Below, piece by piece: positions 1 through 6,030 of a DNA stretch of 7,542 bases. Under the pieces are notes generated by a model. It was not told the origin of the DNA. It saw only the letters and a program-made list of their open reading frames with translations, and ran no database searches. A program made the position numbers and the translations under genes. This DNA comes from Desulfobacter sp. (GTDB taxonomy: Bacteria; Desulfobacterota; Desulfobacteria; Desulfobacterales; Desulfobacteraceae). Where the stretch lies: contig JAQYWJ010000014.1 of the NCBI GenBank assembly GCA_030145005.1, positions 1-7,542 of the forward strand, written 5' to 3'. Within the stretch, counting starts at the first letter, position 1. Each line of letters begins with the position of its first letter.

Positions 1-10
1 GACTAAATAA

Positions 11-863
11 GTGAAATTAACGATTATCGGAACCGGATATGTAGGCCTTGTCACGGGTGCATGTTTTTCTTAAATGGGAAGTCATGTCACTTGTGTGGAC
101 ATTGACCGGGAAAAATATATAACTTGAAAAAAGGAATTCTTCCCATTTATGAACCGGGACTTGAGGCCATAGTCCTTAATAATTATAAGGAAGGCACCCT
201 TGAGTTTACCATCCGTCTGGCCCAGTCCGCAAAAGAGTGCAATGTGTTTTTCATTGCCGTGGGCACCCCGCCGGGACAGGACGGTTCTGCTGATCTGCAG
301 TATGTGCTGGAAGTGGCCCGGCAGATCGGTTCCGTGATTGTGGATAAATCTACGGTGCCCGGGGGGACAGCAGAAAAGGTCAGGGCACAGGTCCGTAAAA
401 AACTTGAGGCCCGGGGGACAGCCATTGAATTTGACGTGGTATCAAATCCCGAGTTTCTTAAAGAAGGGGCGGCTGTTAATGATTTCCTCAAGCCGGATCG
501 GATTATTGTGGGCGCGGATTCTGATCGGGCTGCAAAGCTGATGCGCAGGCTGTACGCACCTTTTTCAAGAAACCGGGACAAAATGTTGTTTATGACCCCG
601 TGGCCATGGATCAGGCTAAAAAGGAGATTCCGGCACACGAGCAGGAAAAGATCAGTTTTGCACAAGACCAGTATTCAGCCTTGGACAGTACAGATGCCTG
701 TATTCTGGTTACGGAGTGGAAGGCCTTCAGGCAGCCGGATTTTAAAAAGATGGCATCTCTGATGAAATAACGGGTAATCTTTGACGGCAGAAACCAGTAC
801 GATCCTGAAGAAATCAAAGAAGCCGGGTTTGAATATCACGGTATAGGACGGGAGCTGGGATAG
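11..863 (+). pseudogene. ugd: Decayed UDP-glucose 6-dehydrogenase
   Basis: An intact Ugd oxidises UDP-glucose to UDP-glucuronate with NAD+ for capsule or LPS sugars. Reading from GTG at 11, the N-terminus is a clear Rossmann start (MKLTIIGTGYVGLVTGACF), but a TAA at 71-73 interrupts it where the family has Glu. Near 113-121 the frame shifts; the continuation (LKKGILPIYEPGL) is in the frame of position 124. That frame runs well through the family motifs DKSTVPGGT and NPEFLKEGAAVNDFLKPDRI to about 590. There it jumps directly into the C-terminal UDP-binding domain in a third frame (YDPVAMDQAKKEI, then TEWKAFRQPDF). A second in-frame TAA at 768-770 precedes VIFDGRNQYDP, and the natural end is TAG at 861-863. 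Roughly 170-190 residues are missing, including the central dimerisation region and the GGSCFPKD-type catalytic cysteine. An active dehydrogenase is not possible. The gene starts only 10 bases into the window, so its own promoter is not visible. Confidence 0.93.
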
Positions 864-923
864 GGCTTTCTTGTTTTAGCGTCCGGGGGTTAAAATTTTT
901 TTAGATTTCCGTGGGTTTTATGG

Positions 924-929
924 TAATAT
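924..929 (+). promoter_or_regulatory. Possible extended -10 for the DHH gene
   Basis: TGGTAATAT at 921-929 has the TGn extension followed by a TAATAT hexamer, in an AT-rich gap between the ugd remnant and the DHH gene. The hexamer 17 bases upstream (901-906, TTAGAT) is a poor -35, so the call rests on the extended -10 alone. It would give a leader of about 45 nt. Confidence 0.3.
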
Positions 930-979
930 ATCAATAATATCCTTAATCTTATAAATATTCGCAGCAAAAGGAGGTGTTC

Positions 980-1909
980 ATGCGGTTGGTTACCCGATCC
1001 GATTTTGACGGTCTTGGCTGTGCAGCCATTCTCAAAGAGAAAGGAATTATTGATGACATTAAATTTGTCCATCCCAAGGATATTCAGGACGGCAAAATTG
1101 AAATAACTTGCGACGATATTCTGGCAAATATTCCTTTAGTTCCCGGTTGCGGTCTCTGGTTTGATCACCACTCCAGCGAACTGGAACGAAGTGTATCATG
1201 CAACTTTGAAGGATGCTGCGAACCTTCGGCGCCAAGTGCATCCCGGGTTGTTTACGAGTACTATGGTGGGTTGAAAAATTTTAAGAACCCGCACCTTGAT
1301 GACCTTATCCGTGCCGTTGATAAAGCTGATGCTGCCCGGTTTTCAAAAGAGGAGATTCTCAATCCCGAGGGCTGGGTTCTTGTGTCTTTTATAATGGATC
1401 CCCGTACCGGCCTTGGACGTTACAAGGATTACCGCATCAGCAACTATGATTTGATGATGGATATGATTGATTATTGTCGGAACAAGACTGTCCAGAAAAT
1501 TCTTGAGATTCCGGATATCAAGGAACGAACCGTGCGGTACTTTGAACAGGACAAACTATTCCGTCAGATGCTCCTTGAAAACAGCCGCATGGAAGGAAAT
1601 GTCGTGGTCCTTGACTTAAGGGGGCAGGATGAAATCTACACAGGCAACCGGTTTTTATTATACAGCCTGTTTCCCGATGCCAATATCTCCATGCGAATTA
1701 TGTGGGGCTTCCAGCGCCGGAATATTGTTATCACCTGCGGGTACAGCATTATCAACCACACTGCCATAGCCGATGTGGGATCTTTGATGCTTAAGTATTG
1801 CGGCGGTGGCCATCGGCGTGCGGGAACCTGCCAGGTACCCATTGACAAGGCAGACGAGATTATCAAGGAAATTTCTGAAGAATTCAATAAGGATACCGGA
1901 TCAGTTTAA
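980..1909 (+). CDS. DHH/DHHA1 family phosphoesterase
   Basis: This 309-residue protein belongs to the DHH superfamily of metal-dependent phosphoesterases, which includes RecJ, nanoRNase/pAp phosphatase, c-di-nucleotide phosphodiesterases and PPX-type exopolyphosphatases. Visible motifs are RSDFDG at residues 6-11 (metal-binding Asp8 and Asp10), the signature FDHHSS at 61-66, an Asp-containing VDKADAA at 113-119, and the DHHA1 substrate-binding motif GGGHRRAGTCQ at 275-285 near the C-terminus. All expected metal ligands appear present, so it is probably active. It has no signal peptide or membrane segment and should be cytoplasmic. I chose ATG at 980 because AGGAGG at 969-974 sits 5 bases before it; the GTG at 974, two codons upstream, would overlap that site. 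The gene stands alone, downstream of the decayed ugd and convergent with epmB. The exact substrate cannot be read from sequence; such proteins are often labelled exopolyphosphatase, which I would not assume. Confidence 0.88.
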   Translation: MRLVTRSDFDGLGCAAILKEKGIIDDIKFVHPKDIQDGKIEITCDDILANIPLVPGCGLWFDHHSSELERSVSCNFEGCCEPSAPSASRVVYEYYGGLKNFKNPHLDDLIRAVDKADAARFSKEEILNPEGWVLVSFIMDPRTGLGRYKDYRISNYDLMMDMIDYCRNKTVQKILEIPDIKERTVRYFEQDKLFRQMLLENSRMEGNVVVLDLRGQDEIYTGNRFLLYSLFPDANISMRIMWGFQRRNIVITCGYSIINHTAIADVGSLMLKYCGGGHRRAGTCQVPIDKADEIIKEISEEFNKDTGSV

Positions 1910-1962
1910 TAGGCAACAAAACATTCTCCGACACCCGGCCTAATACCCGCGATCAACATCAG

Positions 1963-3021
1963 CTACTTTAACACAACCTTACCCGGTTCCCCTGATATTT
2001 CCCTGACATAGCGTGGGACTGCATATCCCGGCAACCGTGTCCTCAGCTTTGTTATCAGGTCACATCCTTTTTCAGGTGAGACTTCAAAATGTGTAGCGCC
2101 TGCCACCCGGTCAAGCTGATGAAGATAATATGGCATAATCCCTAAATCAATAAGACGCTCAAAAAGTTCAGCCAGAACAGGCAAAGAGTCATTCACCTGT
2201 CGTAAAAGCACTGTTTGGCTCAATAAAATACACCCGGAATCAATTAATTCTTCTATTGACTGGGAAACCCTGGAATCAAGTTCATTGGGATGATTTACGT
2301 GTAATACCATAATCATTTTAGCTGCCTTTCCATAACGTTTATTGTTACCAAGAAAGCTAAGCAGATTTTCAGTAAGCCGCTGGGGAATGATGATCGGCAT
2401 CCTGGTATGAATTCTGATCCTTTGTATACCTGGGACCTGGTCAAGGTGGAAAATGAGATCCTTAAGTTGCCTGTCGCTTAGCATCAGGGGATCCCCGCCG
2501 CTGAGAATTGCCTCGTGGATTGTGGGATCAGCCTCAAATTGAGCGGCAATAGTTTCCGGATCAATGCAAAAGCTCCCTGCAATGCTGTTTTTCTCTATCC
2601 CTGGAAACGGCAGATGCCGCCTGAAGCAGAAACGGCAATGGATACTGCACGCCTTGCCTGTTACGATAAGGGAACGGCCATGGTACTTTGACAGGGTGCC
2701 TTCGGGGCTTAAGTTTCCATTCTCACCAACAGGGTCGGTTGTAAAACCCGGACTTACAGCTGATTCTTCTTTTCTGGGAAGAACCTGAAGTAAAAGCGGG
2801 TCTAAGGGATCTCCCGGCTTAATGCGCTGTAAAAACGGTTCTGGTACAAGCATTGGAAAATCCGGATTTAAATCCACATTTTCGTTTGAAATATCCAGAC
2901 GTCTGCATAATTCAGCAGGATCACGCACTGCCTCGGCAACAATTTTTTTCCACAGGTGCGAACGGTCTTCCACTATATCAACAAATGTTTTCAGATTGTT
3001 TTGTTTTATTCTATTATTCAT
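1963..3021 (-). CDS. epmB: EF-P (R)-beta-lysylation protein EpmB (lysine 2,3-aminomutase)
   Basis: EpmB (YjeK) converts L-alpha-lysine to (R)-beta-lysine, which EpmA attaches to elongation factor P to help ribosomes through polyproline stretches. The 352 residues match the short EpmB form rather than full-length catabolic KamA. The middle holds the radical-SAM cluster motif CxxxCxxC (C125, C129, C132, in CSIHCRFCFRRH), followed by SGGDPLM at 174-180 for SAM binding. The C-terminus has YYLHQLDRVAGATHF (298-312) and SGEPGKVVLK; by alignment to KamA, K348 is the likely PLP-binding lysine. The N-terminal part has the EpmB-like PGFTTDP (91-97) and KYHGRSL (112-118). The ATG at 3021 is used because the N-terminal DPAELCRRL region starts about 33 residues in; its Shine-Dalgarno is weak. 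It converges on the DHH gene with a 53-bp gap and lies downstream of the tRNA-Ser terminator. Neither epmA nor efp is in the window. Confidence 0.9.
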   Translation of the reverse strand: MNNRIKQNNLKTFVDIVEDRSHLWKKIVAEAVRDPAELCRRLDISNENVDLNPDFPMLVPEPFLQRIKPGDPLDPLLLQVLPRKEESAVSPGFTTDPVGENGNLSPEGTLSKYHGRSLIVTGKACSIHCRFCFRRHLPFPGIEKNSIAGSFCIDPETIAAQFEADPTIHEAILSGGDPLMLSDRQLKDLIFHLDQVPGIQRIRIHTRMPIIIPQRLTENLLSFLGNNKRYGKAAKMIMVLHVNHPNELDSRVSQSIEELIDSGCILLSQTVLLRQVNDSLPVLAELFERLIDLGIMPYYLHQLDRVAGATHFEVSPEKGCDLITKLRTRLPGYAVPRYVREISGEPGKVVLK

Positions 3022-3050
3022 GGCTGTATAATTTACCAGGTTATTAGTAA

Positions 3051-3056
3051 ATTATA
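3051..3056 (-). promoter_or_regulatory. Possible -10 for epmB
   Basis: Read on the - strand, positions 3056-3051 spell a perfect TATAAT about 30 bases ahead of the epmB ATG. It lies directly after the tRNA-Ser terminator, which fits an independent start for epmB. The -35 region falls in the terminator T-run and has no good match, so this is tentative. Confidence 0.4.
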
Positions 3057-3070
3057 TAGAAGTATGAAAT

Positions 3071-3098
3071 AAAAAAAGCCACTGTGATTACAGTAGCT
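3071..3098 (-). terminator. Intrinsic terminator after tRNA-Ser
   Basis: On the - strand AGCTACTGT (3098-3090) pairs over 9 bp, with one G-T wobble, with ACAGTGGCT (3085-3077) around an AATC loop. A run of seven T follows (3077-3071, sharing the last stem base). It lies 13 bases beyond the tRNA 3' end and before epmB, so it should end tRNA transcripts and any read-through from the methyltransferase gene. Confidence 0.9.
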
Positions 3099-3110
3099 CT
3101 TCTTTTAAAA

Positions 3111-3202
3111 TGGCGGAGAGGCGGGGATTCGAACCCCGGGTACCCGGTTAGGATACACACGCTTTCCAGGCGTGCACCTTCAGCCAGCTCGGTCACCTCT
3201 CC
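3111..3202 (-). tRNA. tRNA-Ser (anticodon GGA)
   Basis: A 92-nt class II tRNA with the CCA end encoded (3113-3111). The acceptor stem pairs GGAGAGG with CCTCTCC, followed by discriminator G. The anticodon stem CACGC/GCGTG holds the 7-nt loop CTGGAAA with GGA at 3167-3165, which reads UCC and UCU serine codons. The long variable arm forms a stem GTATCC/GGGTAC, as expected of tRNA-Ser. The T arm is CGGGG-TTCGAAT-CCCCG. It is a single tRNA, not part of a cluster, with its own promoter (3217-3245) and terminator (3071-3098). Confidence 0.98.
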
Positions 3203-3216
3203 GAATAGACCCAAGC

Positions 3217-3245
3217 AAAATAGTATCTTTTAATCAAAGTGTCAA
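3217..3245 (-). promoter_or_regulatory. Sigma-70 promoter for tRNA-Ser
   Basis: On the - strand a perfect -35 TTGACA (3245-3240) is followed, after exactly 17 bases, by TATTTT (3222-3217). The tRNA 5' end at 3202 is about 15 bases further on, giving a leader of only several nt. The -35 box overlaps the TGA stop codon of the upstream methyltransferase gene. Confidence 0.75.
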
Positions 3246-3964
3246 GGATTAATGCGCTTGGGTAATATATTCATATCCATGATATTGTTGGACGACAGGT
3301 AAATGGGGGGCAGAATCCGTTTTCGGGCGGTTATATCCTTACGTCCTGAAAAAATAACACGCTTAGGTGTTTTTTGGGGGCCGGTATGAATATAGCGTAT
3401 CCACTCCGGATAAATAGATGTTGCCTGCACGGCCTGTTCGATATCCGGCAGACGTTCGGAAGGGAAAATTATCATAAATCGGCCTTTGTGTCTGAGAAGT
3501 GTTTCTGCTTTTGCTGCAAGGCTTTTGATATTCATGGTAATCTCGTGGCGGGCGATGGCTTTTTGAGGGTCCGGGTTTAATCTTCCGGTATTATGTTTTT
3601 TATAAGGTGGGTTTGACAGGATAAGGTCAAAAGGTCCGTTTGTGGATTCAGGATTAATATTCTTAATATCCTCGTTAATAATTGATACCGTCCGTTGAAG
3701 TTTATTATTAATAATGTTTTTCAAAGCAATTTCAGCAAGTTTAGTTTGAATTTCAACGCCGGTAATACAGGATTGAGGAAAGCAATATCCCAGGACAACA
3801 GGAATAATACCGCAGCCGCATCCTATATCAAGGATGCGATCACTGGAGCAGACGGGGATCTGGCTGCACAGCACAAAGGGATCCATGCTGTAACGGTAGC
3901 CCTTTGCCGGCTGCCAAAGAGATAACTTTCCTCCAAAAAGCCGATCAGTAGTGTATTTCTCCAA
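3242..3964 (-). CDS. TrmN6/YfiC-like N6-adenine methyltransferase
   Basis: A 240-residue class I SAM-dependent methyltransferase. The closest family I recognise is tRNA1(Val) (adenine-37-N6)-methyltransferase (TrmN6/YfiC). Motif I is LDIGCGCG at 45-52, the acidic residue that would hold the SAM ribose is E71 in GVEI, and motif IV is NPPY at 118-121, the signature of amino (N6-adenine or N5-glutamine) methylation. The N-terminal QPAKGYRYSMDPFVL (18-32) is typical of the TrmN6 group. The only start that keeps this N-terminal region is TTG at 3964; the next Met (residue 27) would cut into it. The start lies inside the last codons of the DUF721 gene (20-nt overlap), so translation is probably coupled to it, which suits the lack of a strong ribosome binding site. 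No terminator separates its stop from the tRNA-Ser gene. The target nucleotide is inferred from the family, not shown. Confidence 0.82.
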   Translation of the reverse strand: MEKYTTDRLFGGKLSLWQPAKGYRYSMDPFVLCSQIPVCSSDRILDIGCGCGIIPVVLGYCFPQSCITGVEIQTKLAEIALKNIINNKLQRTVSIINEDIKNINPESTNGPFDLILSNPPYKKHNTGRLNPDPQKAIARHEITMNIKSLAAKAETLLRHKGRFMIIFPSERLPDIEQAVQATSIYPEWIRYIHTGPQKTPKRVIFSGRKDITARKRILPPIYLSSNNIMDMNILPKRINP

Positions 3965-4265
3965 TTTTAAACCGTAGCTGTATAATTAAAGGTGTGTTCA
4001 GTCTTGCATTCAGGTTTGCAATCATCTCTTTTTCAAGAAATTTGAGTTGGTGTATCCATACCGAGCTTGACACGATTACCTGCAATTGACCGTTTTTAAA
4101 TGTATCAGGTTTGGCATTCTGTGCAATGGGGGTTCCTAACACCAAGTCCCATATTTTCCATATCTGAGTGATTGCCGTCTCCTGGGGTGGCCTGTGTTTT
4201 GACAAAGCCTTTGACAATATGTCACTGATATGAGTCAGATGGCTTGTATCTGTTTTTTTGTCCAT
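3945..4265 (-). CDS. dciA: DUF721 protein, DciA-like helicase loader
   Basis: A 106-residue protein made almost wholly of a DUF721 domain. DciA is the ancestral bacterial loader of the replicative helicase DnaB in species without DnaC or DnaI. The domain pattern is clear: IWDLVLGTPIAQNAKP (38-53), then FKNGQLQVIVSSSVWIHQL (56-74) with the conserved Trp70, and a final RFKIG (98-102). It has no signal peptide or membrane segment. It is shorter than many DciA proteins and ends right after the domain, so the C-terminal extension some have is absent. Start is ATG at 4265 with a modest GGAA-type ribosome binding site. It is the first gene of a two-gene unit with the methyltransferase and is transcribed divergently from hflKC. 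Its upstream region contains an inverted copy of the 95-bp repeat 41 bases away. The domain assignment is firm; the loader function is inferred. Confidence 0.82.
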   Translation of the reverse strand: MDKKTDTSHLTHISDILSKALSKHRPPQETAITQIWKIWDLVLGTPIAQNAKPDTFKNGQLQVIVSSSVWIHQLKFLEKEMIANLNARLNTPLIIQLRFKIGEIHY

Positions 4266-4306
4266 GTTTAATTTCCAATTGATATTTTATCCTGATTCGA
4301 CAGGTT

Positions 4307-4401
4307 TATATGAAAGTCCCAATAAATTGCTAAATTTCTTTCATGGTTAGTTGTGGGTTGACTCTGGGTATTGATAGACCAGATCAGCCCATGGCTGTTA
4401 T
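4307..4401 (-). repeat. 95-bp repeat, copy 1 (inverted)
   Basis: The reverse complement of this stretch matches copies 2 and 3 along its whole 95 bp (about 10 differences from copy 2, counted by eye). Read in repeat orientation it opens with ATAACAGCCATGGGCTG and closes with GACTTTCATATA, pointing toward dciA and ending 41 bases before its ATG. It forms the left arm of the 4307-4735 unit. Confidence 0.93.
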
Positions 4402-4436
4402 TATGGAATAGATAATTTTTCCAAGTTCAAGGCGGA

Positions 4437-4489
4437 AAATAAATTTGACCACAGGTATACATGCAGTATTCCGAGGCCCAAATTTATTT
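4437..4489. repeat. Internal inverted repeat
   Basis: AAATAAATTTG at 4437-4447 is perfectly mirrored by CAAATTTATTT at 4479-4489, with a 31-bp spacer. The flanking sequence (GGCGG against GGAG on the mirrored side) is partly similar. It is central in the left half of the 429-bp unit and could be a fossil of an older insertion end or a protein-binding site. Confidence 0.6.
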
Positions 4490-4640
4490 CTCCAACGCAG
4501 AAATTGGGGAAATTGGCATTCTGTAAAAGCCTGTCGACAATGTCATAACATAATATTAAAGGATAGGGAATCTGTGTGCGTACAGTCCAACCATGTTGCA
4601 AGGTTGTCTGATATCCTTAATGCCCCAGGCGCTGTTCCAA

Positions 4641-4735
4641 ATAACAGCCATGGGCTGATCTGGGCTATCAACACCCAGGCTCAACCCACAACAAAACATG
4701 AAAGTAATTTAAAAACTTATTGGGACTTTCATATA
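4641..4735 (+). repeat. 95-bp repeat, copy 2
   Basis: This copy differs from copy 3 at 7 of 95 positions by eye. It contains a small hairpin CAGCC-ATG-GGCTG (4645-4657), a second stem CTGGG/CCCAG (4660-4664 with 4674-4678), and a long-loop stem ATGAAAGT/ACTTTCAT toward its right end. It is the right arm of the 4307-4735 unit. Confidence 0.93.
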
Positions 4736-4740
4736 AAATA

Positions 4741-4767
4741 TTGCCTTTTAAGCTTGATTCTTATAAT
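4741..4767 (+). promoter_or_regulatory. Candidate promoter toward hflK
   Basis: A perfect TATAAT at 4762-4767 lies in the 52-bp gap between repeat copies 2 and 3. The best -35 is TTGCCT at 4741-4746 with a short 15-base spacer. If used, it would give hflKC a leader of about 180 nt that includes the whole of repeat copy 3. Confidence 0.3.
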
Positions 4768-4787
4768 TAGAGTAGTATTTTGCCTAT

Positions 4788-4882
4788 ATAACAGCCATGG
4801 GCTGATCTGGGCTATCAACACCCAGGCTTAACCCGCAACGAAACATGAAAGTAATTTAATAAGTTATTTTGACTTTCATATA
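4788..4882 (+). repeat. 95-bp repeat, copy 3
   Basis: A third full-length copy, direct with respect to copy 2 and 52 bp from it, ending 72 bases before the hflK ATG. Both short stems (CAGCC/GGCTG and CTGGG/CCCAG) and the ATGAAAGT/ACTTTCAT stem are preserved. Between this copy and hflK (4883-4954) I see only the ribosome binding site. Confidence 0.93.
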
Positions 4883-4954
4883 GAAATTTTCAAGCGAACC
4901 AATGGAAACAATGATTATTGTTAGATTGGTCATTCATTAACAGGATATAATTTT

Positions 4955-6028
4955 ATGAATTGGGATTGGGAAAAACTTCGAGAAAACCAGAAAAAATATG
5001 AACAAAAACAAGGCGGGGGGCCTGGGATGCCTACACCGCCCCAGATGGATGACCTGTTAAATAAATTTAAAGGGTTTAAATTTTCCGGCATCTTTTTTGT
5101 GGGAATCATTATTATCGCTGTGATGATCGGCGTCTCCACCGTGTTTACCATTGGCCGAAGTGAGGTCGGGGTGATCCAGCGTTTTGGCAAGTATGATCGT
5201 TTGGCCCAGCCCGGTTTGAATTTCAAATTGCCCGCGGGTATAGAAAAAGTAACCAAGGTGAATGTCAGGCAGGTTGAAACAGAAGAGTTTGGATTTAAAA
5301 CGTACAACGGGGGCGGGTCCTATCGTGCGTCTGCGGAGTCTTCCAGGCAGGAGGCCTCTTTAATGCTCACAGGCGATCTTAATGTTGCCGTTGTCCCCTG
5401 GATTGTTCAGTACCGCAGAGCTGATCCCAGGGCGTATCTGTTTAATGTAAAAGATGTCAGATCCCTGTTAAGGCATATGTCCGAAGCAACCATGCGAACC
5501 GTTGTGGGAGACAGGAGCATCAATGAGGTCATTTCAAGTCGTGCAGAGATTGCCAGTGCGGCTAAGGAAATGCTTCAAAAGGAAATGGACAATGCAAAAG
5601 CCGGGATCGGTATCGTCAATATTGAAATGAAAAAAACCAATGTGCCGGAACCGGTGCAAGCCTCCTTTAATGAGGTTAACCAGGCCATTCAGGAAAAGGA
5701 GCAGACCATATATAAGGCCAAGGAAGAATACAATAAGGCGGTTCCCCTGGCCCGGGGTGAAGCAAAGCGTCTGATCAAGGATGCCGAAGGGTATGCCATT
5801 GACCGGGTGAACCGTGCCCAGGGTGATGCGACCAAGTTCAAGGCCATCGTTGATGAGTATGTTCAGGCAAAGGATGTGACCCGGAAACGGATGTATCTTG
5901 AATCCATGCTTGAGATACTGCCCAAGCTGGAAAATAAATATATTATTGATTCAGACCAGAAAAACCTGCTGCCGTTTGTAAATATGGGGGCTAAGTTGTC
6001 AGGTCAAACCCTTCGGAAAGGTGAATAG
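4955..6028 (+). CDS. hflK: HflK, SPFH subunit of the FtsH-modulating complex
   Basis: HflK pairs with HflC in a large inner-membrane SPFH (band 7) assembly that encloses the FtsH protease and tempers its action on membrane proteins. The 357 residues show the usual order: a short cytoplasmic head rich in Gly, Pro and Gln (about 17-30), a single membrane anchor at about 45-66 (GIFFVGIIIIAVMIGVSTVF), then the periplasmic band-7 domain starting GRSEVGVIQRFGKY (67-80). The long helical part carries the HflK-typical YNKAVPLARGEAKRLIKDAE (259-278) and GYAIDRVNRAQGDA (279-292). The ATG at 4955 has AGGA at 4942-4945 in good position. hflC follows after 2 bases, so the two form one operon. Residues 117-135 (a Gly/Ser-rich piece) look like a local insertion in a loop. 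ftsH is not in this window. Confidence 0.94.
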   Translation: MNWDWEKLRENQKKYEQKQGGGPGMPTPPQMDDLLNKFKGFKFSGIFFVGIIIIAVMIGVSTVFTIGRSEVGVIQRFGKYDRLAQPGLNFKLPAGIEKVTKVNVRQVETEEFGFKTYNGGGSYRASAESSRQEASLMLTGDLNVAVVPWIVQYRRADPRAYLFNVKDVRSLLRHMSEATMRTVVGDRSINEVISSRAEIASAAKEMLQKEMDNAKAGIGIVNIEMKKTNVPEPVQASFNEVNQAIQEKEQTIYKAKEEYNKAVPLARGEAKRLIKDAEGYAIDRVNRAQGDATKFKAIVDEYVQAKDVTRKRMYLESMLEILPKLENKYIIDSDQKNLLPFVNMGAKLSGQTLRKGE

Positions 6029-6030
6029 GT

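Larger units (their letters stand above)
4307..4735. mobile_element. MITE-like unit with 95-bp inverted ends
   Basis: Copies 1 and 2 of the repeat face outward and bound 239 bp of unrelated DNA, giving a 429-bp unit with about 89% identical 95-bp terminal inverted repeats. The outer ends are a perfect inverted TATATGAAAG / CTTTCATATA that extends two more bases (TTT...AAA). The interior has no credible gene but contains an 11-bp perfect inverted repeat (4437-4447 and 4479-4489). This is the architecture of a non-autonomous, transposase-less element. I see no clear target-site duplication, and copy 3 stands alone outside it, so mobility is an inference. Confidence 0.5.

Noticed and set aside
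183..665. 160-codon open frame on - strand opposite ugd
   Set aside because: It is antisense to a sequence with clear Ugd similarity and has no recognisable domain.
124..762. A functional 212-residue protein from the ugd region
   Set aside because: The last ~55 residues are out-of-frame reading of the Ugd C-terminal domain, the first part of the Rossmann fold is cut off, and the catalytic centre is missing.
3077..3108. Use of the tRNA terminator stem on the + strand
   Set aside because: The + strand has an interrupted pyrimidine tail (CTCTTCTTTT), but no + strand gene leads into it.
4401..4601. Open frame of 66 codons on - strand inside the 429-bp unit
   Set aside because: It has no Shine-Dalgarno, starts in the interior and ends at the junction with copy 1. 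Nothing supports translation; it could at most be a relic of an element protein.
4445..4831. Open frame of 128 codons on + strand across the repeats
   Set aside because: It simply reads through two repeat copies in the same phase (giving a repeated SHGLIWAINTQA). Copy differences are mostly amino-acid changing, there is no ribosome binding site, and it resembles no family.
4641..4882. CRISPR array
   Set aside because: Only two direct copies of 95 bp with a single 52-bp gap, plus one inverted copy; unit size and spacing do not fit, and no cas gene is present.
4946..4951. TATAAT just before hflK as a promoter
   Set aside because: It is only 3 bases from the ATG and lies within the ribosome binding site spacing, with no -35 at a suitable distance.
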